This document shows positions 22,630 to 35,233 of a DNA stretch of 64,000 bases, one piece after another. The notes under the pieces are model-generated. The model was not told the origin of the DNA and did not search any database. It was given only the letters and a program-made list of their open reading frames with translations. How positions within the stretch are numbered: the first letter of the stretch is position 1; each line of letters starts with the position of its first letter. The translations under genes were made by a program, and so were the position numbers. The stretch spans positions 620,001 to 684,000 of the forward strand of contig JAKMXF010000033.1 of NCBI GenBank assembly GCA_024704765.1, given 5' to 3'. Origin of the DNA: Oopsacas minuta (Eukaryota > Porifera > Hexactinellida > Lyssacinosida > Leucopsacidae).

Positions 22630-24840
22630 GATAGTAAATCTTTGAATTTATCAATAAACGGAAACTGATAAATATATACTATCTGATTTTGAGGTAATAT
22701 GTATCAGAAATTCTTAGAATGCTAAGTAATAACTCTTGGAATGCCTTGGACTACCACACACTTATCGGGAATAATGCAAATAGCATAGATGCTTTCAAAT
22801 TTGTTGTTCGTCACCAAAAGATATTTCTCTGATGTGACAATTATTGAACAGATTATCCTCATCATGAATAAATAATAATTTGTCTCTTGAGCCTATATGT
22901 CTGTTGAGAGCAAGTCTCAAAGTATATTTTGAGAATTCAAATATTTGTTTACTGTATATTCATAAAAAAACAATAAATTTGAATATGAGAAACTTGAAAA
23001 TAGCAAATTCAGATTCAACGTAGCAGATTACACTATATGCCTTTTGAGAGCAATTCTCCAAATATATTTGGAGAATGCAACTATAAATTTACTCAATAAT
23101 TATAAACACAACAATAAACGTAGAATTGAGAACTTGAAAAGGCGAAAAAGATAGTTACTCCTTGGTAACCCTTTGGAGCAAGACTGTGCCTAGGCGACAA
23201 CTTCCAGCAGTTTCCAGCAATTTCCAGTAATTTAACGTAGTTTCGCACAGTTTCCCACAGTTTCCAGCAGTTTCGCACAGTTTCCCTCAGTTTCCAGCAG
23301 TTTCCCACAGTTTCGCACAGTTTCCCACAGTTTCGCACAGTTTCCCACAGTTTCGTACAGTTTCGCACAGTTTCCAGCAGTTTCGCACAGTTTCCCAGTT
23401 TCGCACCGTTTCCCACAGTTTCCAGCAGTTTCGCACAGTTTCGCACAGTTTTGCACAGCTTCGCACAGTTTCCCACAGTTTCGTACAGTTTCGCACAGTT
23501 TCCCACGGTTTCGCGCAGTCTCCAGTCGTTTCTAGCAGTTTTCTAGCGGTTTCTAGCAGTTTCTAGCGGTTTCCAGCAGTTTCCAGCGGTTTCTACCCGT
23601 TTCTAGCGGTTTCTAACAGTTTCTAGCGGTTTCTAGCGGTTTCCAGCTGTTTCTAGCGGTTTTTAGCAGTTTTTAGTGGTTTCCAGCGGTTTCTATCAGT
23701 TTCCTGCGTTTTCTAGCAATTTCCAGCTGCTTTTGGCAACATATGGTGTATATCTTTTTATTCTAGATACATTATGTGAACAAATTTCACTATAGTAGCT
23801 GTAGCATTTTCCCCAACGTTATACTGGGGTAATTGAGTCTCCTGACTCCGATTATGTTACTGTGAACAACATATTGTGAATATCTTGTTTACTTTTTGAT
23901 GCATTAAGTAAACAAATTTATCAATTGTGCTAGGATCATACTTTCAATGCCTATAGAGGGGTAATCGAGTAAGTTCCAAACTTGAAGAACTGGTAAATAC
24001 TGACTACTTTCATAAAACCCTTTCATAAAGTAGAATATATTATTTATGTGGTGTATAGAACCTATATTTTGAGTCATTTTATTGGTTATGTACTAGATAT
24101 ACTATATCTATACAATGTATATTTTGAGCTGTTCAAACGTTACGTGATGCTACAAGGGGCCATCCCTTTCTTGGTGGTATGTGAAGTTGGACAGCCTCAT
24201 TCTTTTTGTATTATACAACGTTCCAAAGCGTGACACAGGGAGGTGTCAAAATTTATGGAATTTGCGTTATGTAACGTTTGAACGGCCCCATATATCAATA
24301 TGAATACAAGAGCACCCAGAGGGTGCTATCCGCGGATACAAAGTGTTCGCGAGCCGCGCAGCCCAAGAAAGCGAAGCTTGCTTGTACTAATAATCCGGCG
24401 AAAAAATTCCGCTATTCAAAGTTGGCAAGTATGCGTTTGCCTGTTATGGTTTATATCTACAACAAACCCTCGTTTTAACTAAGAGCTAGATACCCCGTTC
24501 ATTTAGTTTTAGCGGTACTTCTTTGCGAGCGGAGTGAATCAATTACTTTCAAGCTATAGAGGGCAAAGAATCGCTTCGTACTTACGGGAGATTCGTTATA
24601 TCCGACTTGGTTATATAAAGAGTTTACTATAGGGAATAGTGTTCGGCGAACGGGATTACCTCTGACACTGGGGCTAAACCGGGTCTGCTTTTGTATCAAC
24701 CGAGGCAATGTCCGACTGCCACACTATACTGACGTACTGAATTGATCACCGTTGAGCAATACTCCTAACGGTATACCCTTAAGTAACATTTTTAAGGCTC
24801 CTAGTATTATGCAGTATAGAGTAGTAATTCTGTAGTTATT
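22630..24840. other. Gene-poor repeat region
   Basis: No supported gene. Between 22890 and 23090 two related segments contain short palindromes (AAAGTATATTTTGAGAATTC and CCAAATATATTTGGAGAATGC). A 10-bp minisatellite follows. From 24300 to 24800 the base composition rises in GC with several short chance frames; this may be decayed mobile DNA. Confidence 0.5.
23203..23735. repeat. Minisatellite, unit about 10 bp
   Basis: More than 45 units follow the rule CAGTTTCNNA/G. The left half uses CAGTTTCGCA, CAGTTTCCCA and CAGTTTCCAG; the right half drifts to GCGGTTTCTA and GCAGTTTCTA. Minus-strand open frames reading NCAKLWETV and the like come from the repeat and are not a gene. Confidence 0.92.
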
Positions 24841-25053
24841 GTGGGACAAATTACCAACGATGAAATTTATGTATCAGATTTTGGAAACAATCGCATACAA
24901 ATATACAACAATGAAGGGAAACATTATTCCCAATTATGTATACCATCGGCTATATGTCCACTTTGCATTTGTTTTGCTCTAGATGATATGTTTGTACTTG
25001 GTAAGTATTTTAGGCTCCGTTATCTGCCACCTCTTTCTGAAAGGTTTATTTAG
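24841..25053 (+). pseudogene. NHL-repeat fragment
   Basis: The frame encodes about 50 residues with GQITNDEIYVSDFGNNRIQI, which is one canonical NHL blade (usually found in TRIM-NHL-type proteins), and then loses similarity. A TTCTGTAG acceptor precedes it at about 24835. There is no start codon, no second complete blade and no partner exon nearby, so I treat it as a relic or an isolated exon. A dispersed repeat begins just downstream. Confidence 0.45.
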
Positions 25054-25061
25054 AGTTTGGG

Positions 25062-25260
25062 ATACGGAGAATTCATAGTTGTCAAGTCTCACGGATTTGA
25101 ACACAATCTTACTTTAATTTTAACTTCTCGCTTAAAATTTTCTAGGGAATTCGAAATTATTACAGTGATTCATAACGAAATACACGCGAAATTCAACTGT
25201 TCCTAAGGAAATCTCAAATTCTTGGGTTTATTCAGTGTAACAGTAACTAAATAAACCTCT
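25062..25260. repeat. Dispersed repeat, copy 1
   Basis: The sequence from GAATTCATAGTTGTCAAGTCTC shares ordered phrases with 50270-50490: ATAGTTGTCAAGT.TCA.GGATT, CATAACGAAAT and AAATTCAACTG. It has no open frame. It probably marks an interspersed repeat of unknown class. Confidence 0.5.
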
Positions 25261-25530
25261 CCGTCAATAGTTTATTATTAACTGATACTTAGGGTGAATA
25301 CACCTAGGACAAGTACCTGAATACAGAATACACATAATCACGAATCAGTAGTTACGTATTTTATATGCTGTGTATACTATTTGGAGGTGCAAATTCGAAG
25401 GATTTCTCTCTTGTTAAATGGATAACTAACTACCATTCATTTCAATTACATTATTATGATCACAAATGTTAACCTGGAGTATTGACAAAAGTTTACATGG
25501 AGTATTTACAAATTGTATACACACAAATAT

Positions 25531-28500
25531 TTATAATCTGGTCTCATGATACTCTGTATCAGTTTGTGATCCAGTATCAGCATTATCTACAGGTGTAGTG
25601 TTATTATTGGAAATGACAAGGGAAGATTTCGGAGTACGTTCTGATACCTTGAAATTCTCTAGACTTGATGAAGAAGGTACCACTGTTTCATTCCTATTAA
25701 TATTATTCACATCTTCAATCTTATTTTCATTTTTCACTTCAGAAACATATGTACTGTGCTCCGTGGGGGTACTTATATCCATAATATAATCCATTCTCTC
25801 TGTAACTGAGTTTTCCAGCATGGCTAGGCTTTTACAGTAAGGCTCGTTGTTTCCATTAACATGAATTTCGTTGCTGTCTTGAATTGAGCATTTGTTTATT
25901 TGTAATGACTGCACCCTCCTACGGTTAGCTTTTGGCATAGGCGCATTTGTCTGACTGACGGAGGCCTCAGTTTTTTTGCTAGATAGATAATTTGGTTCTT
26001 TGTTATGCTCTCTATATTTGAGTACTACAATTATTAGCAATACTATTCCTACGGGAGAGTTGAATATCAAGAATGACCAATTTAAAATCTTATCAATCAC
26101 CAAAGTAGAAAGTTCTTTCTCCCCCAGAAGATGTGTAACTACTTTACCACACGATATTACCCAAGGAATACCCAAAACAAATGTTAGAATGATTGCTGCG
26201 ATTAGCATACTTCTCAAAATACCATTTAATTTCTCTTGTCCCTGTCGTATTCTCTCTTTTTTCAAATGTATTAGTCTGAGGAAAGTGCAAATGAAGATGA
26301 TAATGTTTACAAAGATGACTAAGTAAACAGGGCCAAGAAATGTCCATATAAGCCAGTCATCAGTAGACATGAAGCAGCTCTCTGTGTTATCCTTGATATA
26401 GTGTGTACCTTTTGATGCTATTATCGACGCTAACACGAATGGCACCGGATATGACCAGCCGAATATCATTAAGGGAATCCAGATCCTTCTCTTCGACCAT
26501 TTATCTAGAAATATTTTGAAGATTTATATTACAGTGGAACTTCATTAACACAACTCCAACGGACGGTGAAAATTTGTTCGCCTTAACCTGGAAATACAAA
26601 TTGAATTTCCTCCTGTATAATATTCGTTCGTCTTGTCAGGAAATTCCAATTCACCTGTTAGTATTAACGAAGTTCTAGTATATTTGTGATTTATTTAGAT
26701 AAATTGGAATATATTTAACTCTCTTTCAGACACAAAACTTATATTAATTAATCCACCTGTACAGTAAATTTTATTTCAATAAGCTCACCTATAAATACTT
26801 TGAATAAGAGATATATGCCGATACACATACACCAGGCCATAACTGCTGTCCATAAGTATTGCAATAAAACTGCTACGATAGTACATACTAATTTATTAAT
26901 CTTAGCAGTACTCTCAATTCCAAATATGAAAACTGTTGTAGCGAATAATAGTGCTATTGTTTGATTGAGATAAAGTACATTTATCTCTGATTTGTCAGAA
27001 CTAATGAATTTTCTTCCGCCCTTTAAATATATCACAATTATAGCCAGCAGAGAAAGAAATGAGATGCTTAATAGTGTGTATGATGCAGTTGAAAGTAGAA
27101 TCTTTTCAAGGAGAGATACTTCTGGGTCTTTTGTCTGGATGAGAACAGAGAACGAACTTAGATGCATGGTACCGCATACTGCAGTACGTGTTGTGTAATT
27201 ATACTCTATTAACTTGACACCCTCTCCTGACCATTTCCCTAACCTTACATCAAAGAAGAGACACACTAACTCTGTTCCAGCTGGCGCTGGTTCAGATGGA
27301 AAAAATAATAGCACCTAGAGAAAAGAATAGAATTATATGATATTGCAAACTTTGATTAAATAATAACCAATTTCATATAGAACACTAGAAATATGTATAT
27401 TGTTTGCAGAACTTACTTCTTTTCGTAACTTATCCATCTGAGTGCTGGCGTTATAAGATCTCTGTGTAAATGATAGAGAAATTATTCCATTGCTTTTTGT
27501 ATTATTTTTACTCTTTATGATAGTAGTAGTCACCTAAATAATTCAAGAACATATGTTACGTATATCTCTGTAGTTTCATGTTGTATGCCTTAGGGACTTA
27601 TAATGCTGTCCAACTTACCAAGGTAGGTTCAAATTCCAATGTAGACTCATTCGTGAATACATCTGATGGAACCACAACATGCTCTTGGGTTATATTATAC
27701 TCTTTTAATTGGGGAAAGATAATATTCTCACTTATATTGGACACAATTTCCACAGCTTCTATAAAAGAATCACTATCTCCAGGAATAGTAAAGTTAGTTG
27801 TAGTGTTCCCTACTGCTGCTACTACTTTAGGCACCAGAGCTTCTAAAGCTTGTAATGTGTTAGCTATAGTTATCTCTGTATCATAGAAAGCTTCTCTATA
27901 GATACATCCCTCCTAAATATATATACATACGTATATATTACAGTGATAATCAATACTATTCAATGATTACAAATTGACAGATGAGAATTTATGTTTGAAT
28001 GCCAGAATCGGATAATTAATAGGCTGAGTTGGATAATTGAGTTAGAAATACTGTAGTCAAGGTGGAACTCAATTTATAAACAAGAAATTTCCTAAAATAA
28101 TTAATATATTTACCTCAGTTGGGTAGAATTGAGTAAGTGGATTCTGTTGATCTAGTGATACTTCTATTGCCTTAGCATTGACACTAAATATATCTCTAGA
28201 CGTAATATCGTTTAGAGAATCTTTTACTAGTTTGGTTGTAACTGGCGGTAGTATCCCAGTAGATAAAATTAAATTTGCGTTCTCTGTAGAGTTACTAGCA
28301 TTGACATCAGTTGGTAAAGTCTCAAGACTTACATCTACTAATCCAACTACATTAACTGCCTGCCCGCCATTGATTTCTTCCTGCTCTTCTACCAAATTTA
28401 AAGTACTATTGAGAACTTCTACACTTACAGAGCCATTAAGAATTGTTATGTAAATTTGTCTCGTAGTATTTCCCATACGATTAGAAGCATTACAAATGTA

Positions 28501-31500
28501 CTCATTAGCTTTTCCAACCAACAGATCTCCCACATAAATTGTAAGTATCGGTGAATGTGTTATGTAGTTGGGAATAGGGATACCATCTTTTCTATACCAG
28601 TTAACTAATGGAATAGGATTTCCTGATGCGGAACAATTGTAGTTATGAGCATATTCTGAAGCATTGGAACCTGCAAAGTACATATCTGTCTCAGGCTCGA
28701 GGATTTCTGGGATTGTCTCTACAAATTCAAATGAGCTATAAAACCGAATTACACAAGTTTATGCACATGCTCTTACCTTCTCTCAAATAGAAACTAGTAG
28801 ATACTTCAGGTCCATATCCTCTCCTATTATAGGGAATTACTGTAACAGTAAAGTTAACAGAGTGCCAGAGATACAGCAACAATATGAATTCCTGATCAGT
28901 TTGATTTCTCCATGTAAAGTTATCAATCAGTTGAGGAATACTTGTGTTAGCTGGATCAGTATAGTGAGTAGTTATGTTGTAGTGTAGTATTTCCCCGTTA
29001 CGATCACTGATAGGAACAGGCTGCCATGTAATGAGAACTGAATACTGACTAGCTTCAGCCCAGCTCAAATTCTTTACAGGAGCACTGGGAGCTAAAGTAA
29101 CATAATTTAAACAAGGATTCTACACAATTTCGAATTTAATATACACAGTAGAACCTCACTAACGGACGATCAAAAATTGTTCGCTTTATCCTGAGTTCGT
29201 ATTAACCAGGGTAATACCAATTTAATAACCATTGTAGAGACCTGATTTTGCAAACTTCGTCTTATTATTCGTTGTATTAATGAGGTTACGCAGTAGTATG
29301 AAGAGGCTTACCTGCATCTTCAGTGGATACGACAATATAATCAGGTTTACTCCTTATTCCAGATGCATTAAGAAATACTTGTATCGTGTAGTTAGTATCT
29401 TCTTCCAGGTTTTCTAGAGTAGCTTCTTGCATGAATGTATTATTTATATATTCAAAAGATAGTTCATGAATAGAAGTATCTAGTAGAGTACCCTGATAGG
29501 TCAGGATATAGTTTTTAGGTATACCGTCTATGTCCTCATCATATGGTGATTCCCACTTTACATGTATACTGGTAGCTGTGACATTGTTATAGCCCAGTTG
29601 AAGTGGTTGAAGAGATCCTTAATATAGTTTTATATTAATTATCGATTTAACCGAATACAGCGATTTAACTTGAATTTTGAAAGTCAAAGAAACAAATATA
29701 CATGCAGTCGAAACCGTTTTTTTCTTGCCATTTCTTTGCAGGACATTATTGTAAAAAAAACTGATGGATAATCTATGAAATTCCCACATTATTTGCAATC
29801 TTAGAATGGAATTGTAATACCTGAATGTAGAGTTTTGGCAGTAGTGTTAGCAAAGGGCCCTCTACCTGCTTCATTATTTACAGCTAATCTTATTTCGTAA
29901 TCAGGACCTCCGTTAGTCAATCCTTGTAATATAAAATAGAAGTTGTTATCTCCATCAGTTACTGGTATTGTCGTCTCGATGTTCTTTGGTCCATTATCCT
30001 TCTTGCTTGAATAGAAAAGAGTAAAATTTGTTAATTTTCCATTTATCTCTAGCTTGCCAGGTAGCTGCCATGTGATCAGTGAAATTGAAACAGAGAGAGC
30101 TGTGGCATTTAGAGATCGGGGAGTTCCAATTGGAGCTAAAATGATTAGATCGATATTATTAGTTTGATTTTACAAATATGTAAGTCTCAAGCAATAACAT
30201 TTTGTCAATTCTGAATCTAACTATACGAGTCTAATTTGCTTTTATAATATATGAAAGCGTAATGGTTTGCTTGTAGAACTATACATTAACAATCTACGTT
30301 GCTGAATGATGATTAGAAGAGCCAATTTTAAACTTATCGTAACAGTAAATAATAACAGCAGGTACCAGTTTGTAGAGTTGTAAATTCCTCTAAAGATTCT
30401 CCATTCTTCCCTTTCAGCTGAGTGTAAGAAGTAACATTAAGTGTATAAGTAATATACTCCTCTAGTCCATTAATTGTGTAGCTCATAGTGTTAGCATCAA
30501 GTGTAACGTTCTTTTCTGTATCTATATCTCTTGAAGAGTATATCAACAGGAAGTGAGTTATATTATCACCAGTGCTGGTGGAAGGTGCAGACCATGATAC
30601 ACTAAGAGATGTGCTATTTGCCGATGATATTATCAAATTTAGAGATTGTAGAATATCTGTAGAATAGTGTATGGTAGAAAATAGGAATCTTTTGCAAATA
30701 CAGTAGCAAGGTGAAAATTAACATTTAAACATTGAATGCTTACCCTGTTGCGGAGTTGTAAATGAATGAGTTATCGTAACAGGGTGTTCTAATGCACTAC
30801 TTGATACACTGATGGAGTAGTGGGTGTTAGGAGATAGCTTATCAGAGATGTAGTAAGCAGTTGTATATGTGACGTCACTAGCTATAACTACGCCCAAATT
30901 ATCAGTTACTATGACATTGTAGCTTGTAGAGAGCTGGTATATATCGGAGAAAGGTAGCCATGATATACATGCAGATTCCTGGCTAATGAATTGTGTTGAT
31001 ATTTCTACACAAATAATATAATATTAAAATCAAGTCCAATTATTGATATGTATTACCTTGAGCAATTTCTTTATCCAATCTTACAAGTAGAGTAGCTTGA
31101 GGACTGGTACTTACTTTCGTGTCAGCTGACAGAGAGAAGAAATACGAAACATTCATCTTCAATTCACTTATAACGGTGCTAAATGTATATGAATCCAATA
31201 CATTGACTACTGTAGGATCAGACCCCATTCTAGTTGTGTAAGATTCGATACTATAATAGTTCAGTGTATACTGCGTTATAGGACTATGTCTATATTGTAA
31301 GGGGATTTCTTTCCAGTTTACCTCAATGGTAGATGGCGCTATAACACTGTAGGAGAGTCCAGGCGGTTGTATAAGAGCAGCTATAAAGTGTATTATAATT
31401 GTGTGGGATATATCAAACGCCCGCTTATATGGAAGTCTGGAATTGTACAAATATGGTCACAAACTGTCAAAGTAACATAAATTTATCGGTTATATCGAAG

Positions 31501-33243
31501 TAATTATCGCGGGCCCTTGAGCTTCGATATAACGAGAGTTGACTGATAATCAATTGCTTATTAATTGCAAACTGTATAATCCTTACCTTCAACACTACAT
31601 ATATATTGAAGATATTCATTATTGCAATATCTATGTTCCCATTCTTTGTTATAAGCCATGGAAACACATTCCATAGTAGTCTGAGGCTCTTGTAACTGGT
31701 TAATAAATTCTACTTCACTCGCATCTTCCCATCGCCATCTCAGCTCTGTCATCCGAAAGACAAGTCCAATCCAAAAGTTACCAGTAGAGAAGTCCAAGAT
31801 ATTATGTAGTAGTTCAACTTCCCTCATGGATTTTATTGATGCAAGATAACTGTTTCTAGCTATACAGTCATTACTCGCTTCATGCTGGCGAACTGCACTG
31901 TTAAATACTTCAAACCGCCTTCCATCAATCATCAAGCTGTCTTGATCATACAAAACTATCAAAACAAAATAATTTGGTAATTAATAAATATTGTAAAATA
32001 TAGGTAGAGACTTGCTCTTAATGAATATAAAGTAAACAAATAGTTGAAAATTCTTACATTAATTTTCAAGGAAAATATATTACCTCTCTTGCTGCATACG
32101 AAAGGACGAGATTCTGTACAGGGAGACAACTCTAGTGATGTTCCTCCCTGAGTTTGGATATATCCGCACAATGTGTTACTACTGCTGGTTTTTGGTACCA
32201 GAGGTCCTAGTATACTCATGTCTGCCCATGTGAAGTCACCGCCAGATTTTAAATTGGTCAGAGATGTCCATGTCCATGCATCTGGGTCATCAAATAATAC
32301 TGATACAGTATTAAGTTCTTGTTGAGAAGATAATGATACTAGCTCACCACCCCAAGCTGTACAACTGGAGTTTGCATCGGTCCATTGTTCGTGTCGGCTG
32401 AAGAATTGATAACAAACATTCTTCCAAACAAGATTACAAGATCCGTAACATGAAAAGTCATCACAACTGTTGCAACCTGTTATGGAGTAAATGTTATGAC
32501 ATATTTGGTCTTGCTGCAAATTGGTTCAACAGTGTTCATGTTCAAATATTGCGAAATGATGAAATTGGTCTGAGCTTATGTATAAACTTATACGAATATA
32601 ATACTGATTAATATTACGTTCAAGTAGCAAAATTATTATTACAGTCAACATCCGCTAACTCGAAATCCCGTTAAGGTCCCAATTTCCCCTGCGACACTTT
32701 TTCAAATGATTAAGAGCTGAAAATGTAACTGCTTATTCAGTTTTTTGTGATCTCTTCAAAAATGCAATAAAACACATTCATATCAAAATTATTCAAAAGT
32801 ATATTGTTAGTTAATATGCTGTACAGTTAACCTGTAACTCGAAACCTAAAATCTGTTCGAAAAATCGAATGTTCGAGTTAAATGGGCGCGATAAGTACTA
32901 AAAGTACATCGAAGGGAAGTGAATATTCATTTAAGATAACGAATGTTCGAGTTAACCGGCATTCGAGATAGCGAACAGTTTTTATAAAAACCGAATAGTG
33001 AAAGGAAGAGAAACGAAATTTTCATTCGAATTAACGAAAGGTCGAATTAAGTAGAGTCCATCAGTTAACTCGAAGATTCCCTATCTCGACAGATTTTGAT
33101 TTTCCCTTACGTTCGAGTTACCAGATGTTGAATGTATTTGATTTAATAATGAAAAATAAATTACGTAATTAACCTAGCATACCTTGATAAGTTAAAAACA
33201 AAACAAATAAGTTAAAAAAGCAGACAATTTTTGTTGTCACCAT
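25531..33243 (-). CDS. Adhesion GPCR with two C-type lectin, six FN3 and one Ig domain
   Basis: Fourteen exons (33183-33243, 32084-32476, 31587-31955, 31057-31380, 30744-31004, 30366-30656, 29821-30135, 29312-29617, 28777-29091, 28114-28718, 27619-27912, 27417-27533, 26789-27314, 25531-26504) join in phase to 1716 residues. Order: signal peptide (1-20), two C-type lectin domains (about 21-274), six FN3 domains, one per phase 1 exon (about 275-878), an Ig domain (NYNCSASGNPIPLVNWYRKDG...YICNASN), a GAIN region, a GPS ending CGTMHLSSFSVLI near residue 1268, seven helices, and a Ser/Thr-rich tail. The HL|S cleavage site is kept, but only two of the four usual GPS cysteines remain. Neither lectin domain shows a clear EPN/QPD plus WND sugar site. 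The likely role is a cleaved adhesion receptor signalling through G proteins. Confidence 0.92.
26531..26683. mobile_element. Family C MITE in GPCR intron
   Basis: It starts ACAGTGGAACTTCATTAACACAAC and ends GTATTAACGAAGTTCTAGTA. Similar ends and inner text are seen at 29146-29294 and 56527-56668. It lies between the last two GPCR exons. Confidence 0.65.
29146..29294. mobile_element. Family C MITE in GPCR intron
   Basis: It starts ACAGTAGAACCTCACTAACGGACG and ends CGTTGTATTAATGAGGTTACGCAGTA. It lies between FN3 exons 8 and 9 and has no coding capacity. Confidence 0.6.
31402..31544. mobile_element. Family A MITE, left end eroded
   Basis: It shares GTACAAATATGGTCACAAACTGTC and the right end GAGCTTCGATATAACGAGAGTTGACTG with family A. 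The left inverted end is mostly lost. It lies in the GPCR intron after the second lectin exon. Confidence 0.7.
32640..33136. mobile_element. MITE-like element, family F, in GPCR intron 1
   Basis: It opens ACAGTCAACATCCGCTAACTCGAAATCCCG and closes TTACGTTCGAGTTACCAGATGTTGAATGTA. The interior repeats 'gttcgagttaa' phrases several times in both orientations, suggesting nested copies. No transposase frame was seen. Confidence 0.6.
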
Positions 33244-34290
33244 TACGATATCTGGATTTTTGTCCTTTTATTATCTCCCACAAATATCAACCCATATTTA
33301 TACGTTTCTCACATATACACAAATATGTTGTTAACCAATATTTCATTGGAAAAATATATTAATCAGAAATATGCGCCACACTCTCTTATTCTTCAAATGC
33401 AAAACAAATTTGTTGACCTTTTTGAGTTTACTGCTACTGGCCTAGCCAGAAGGTAAATTTAGTAAAAAGCTTATTCGTTAGCATTTGGTTAATTATTCTT
33501 AGAATATCCTGGAGCATTTGCAAATGCTTAGGAGCTGCTTAAATATTCAAGTTATGTGGGTGATTAACTTGCGGTTGTTTGTTAAAGGTTGAATAATTTA
33601 TTCAAAATATTTTAACCTATTGTTTTGCAAAGATGGGGATGGTGGGAGATAAGCCAGACAACATCCAGACACCACCTGTGCTGTTTGTTATTTAAAAACC
33701 GCATTCTACCTGGCATTAAACGGCATTAATCCCGGACGTAATATTTTCAATTTTTGTAAATATAGAAGATTTGGGAAACTAATTACCCTAATTTGTTGCT
33801 TGGTCTAATCTGGTGTAAATTAAACAAAATTTTCTTCTAGATACGTAGTTGCAATATTTTATTCGCCTTGGAGCTTGTCCCTAGTCCCATGCTTATTCAG
33901 GGAAATATCGAAACACATAATTAAATAATTTAGCCACATTTTCGGGCGGGCTCTCCCCTCTAAGCCAGGCCCCTGACTTCAAACTAGATGGCGACGGCAC
34001 TCCCATATGTAATTATTTATGCTCCTGTTGGACTATCCTTAGGTAGAGGTTTTGTGAGATTAGTCATATCACTCTCACAATTTCCATAGAGAAAGAGATA
34101 CAGTAAACTCCTATCATATCAAAATACCCACTTAATATCGAAGTTTTAGATTGTCAAATATGGCCCCAAACCGTCAAAGTAACATAAATTTTATCAATTA
34201 TATGATACATAACTGCAACAATACTAGCTATATAACTTTACGTACCAGAGGACATTCGTTCAATTGTACTTTTACATAGGTACTGATCAA
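33244..34290. other. Spacer between divergent GPCR and MED6 genes
   Basis: About 1 kb of AT-rich sequence should hold both promoters, but no clear motif was seen. An incomplete family A copy (left half only) lies at 34099-34205. A GT..AG pair ending TTTACATAG just before the MED6 ATG may mark a 5' UTR intron. Confidence 0.45.
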
Positions 34291-34923
34291 ATGGCTGATC
34301 TGCTAGCTACTAATTGGAGTGACTCGACAAAACGTCATCTACTGAATCAGCATACAATACTAGAATACTTCTGTCAAAAGAGCAATCCATTCTACGACTC
34401 GACATGTAATAATGAAGTATGTAAGATGCAGAGACAAGATATGTCTTATACCAAGAATATGACAGGAGTAGAATACGATCTCCTCCATATGCAGGATCCC
34501 TATCTCTTTATTATACGTAAACAGTATAGGGAATCTCCTTCTAGCATAATTCCACTAAACTTCTACTCAATAGTAGATGGATTTGTATATCAATGTCCTG
34601 ATCTCCTGTCTATCATAAACTCGAGACTAACTCAATGCATAAACGAAGTAGAGCAAGCATACACAGCATTCAGCAAACAGACAGTGTATAGACCTCTTGA
34701 GGGTAATGTTTGGTCGTTTGAAGAGAAATTACAACGACAAACACAATTAGATGCTCATAATGATTCGTCACTATATCAGCGGCAGGCTGTAGATATTCTA
34801 TTGAAGGAGCTTGTAAAGAAGTTCCCTATAGAAGCTATGTATAAGCCACGGGAGGGACAGCTAGTGCAGAATGGAGCAGGTGATGGATCAGCTGCTCCTC
34901 CTACTAGCTCTCTTCCACAGTAG
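34291..34923 (+). CDS. MED6: Mediator complex subunit 6
   Basis: This is a single coding exon of 210 residues. MED6 is a conserved head-module subunit of Mediator, which bridges transcription factors and RNA polymerase II. The N-terminal block is diagnostic: ILEYFCQKSNPFYDSTCNNE matches the LDYF.ERSNPFYDRTCNNE core, followed by VKMQR-like text, GVEYDLLHMQDPYLFIIRKQ and PLNFYSIVDGFVYQCPDLLSIINSRL. Near the C-terminus, QRQAVDILLKELVKKFP matches the Mediator 6 helix. The ATG at 34291 was chosen because the in-frame codons upstream have no ATG and are preceded by a splice-acceptor-like TTTACATAG. The Lys-rich tail of vertebrate MED6 is largely absent. Confidence 0.95.
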   Translation: MADLLATNWSDSTKRHLLNQHTILEYFCQKSNPFYDSTCNNEVCKMQRQDMSYTKNMTGVEYDLLHMQDPYLFIIRKQYRESPSSIIPLNFYSIVDGFVYQCPDLLSIINSRLTQCINEVEQAYTAFSKQTVYRPLEGNVWSFEEKLQRQTQLDAHNDSSLYQRQAVDILLKELVKKFPIEAMYKPREGQLVQNGAGDGSAAPPTSSLPQ

Positions 34924-35064
34924 GAAGTTAAATTTCATAAATAATTCAGTTAATAAATTGTTATGTGAATTATTTTATAATTATTCTGGTCTAATTAATA
35001 ATATCTGCCCTTGTCCTATGGCCAACTTATGGCTAACCACAATTTCTATTTTGTACTTACAAGA

Positions 35065-35156
35065 CACAGTCAACTCCCGTTATACTCGAATACGGATATA
35101 TCAATCAAGTAATTATCGCGGTCCCTTGAGCTTCGGTATTACGGGAGTTAACTGTA
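35065..35156. mobile_element. Short family A MITE (internal deletion)
   Basis: This 92-bp element has near-perfect ends ACAGTCAACTCCCGTTATACTCGAA and CTTCGGTATTACGGGAGTTAACTGTA and almost no interior. It lies directly upstream of the WDR93-like gene, so it may be part of that promoter or 5' UTR. Confidence 0.8.
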
Positions 35157-35233
35157 GTATATTATGGTGAATTATGACGTCACTGATACATATACAGTGT
35201 TGTACAGATTTAGCAGAAGTAAATTGTATTGAG

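Noticed and set aside
23093-23506. Three overlapping minus-strand frames reading NCAKLWETVGNC repeats
   Set aside because: They arise from the 10-bp minisatellite, which lacks stops in several frames.
24278-24708. Short overlapping frames in a GC-richer patch
   Set aside because: No family resemblance, no splice support and frames on both strands. Probably decayed repeat.
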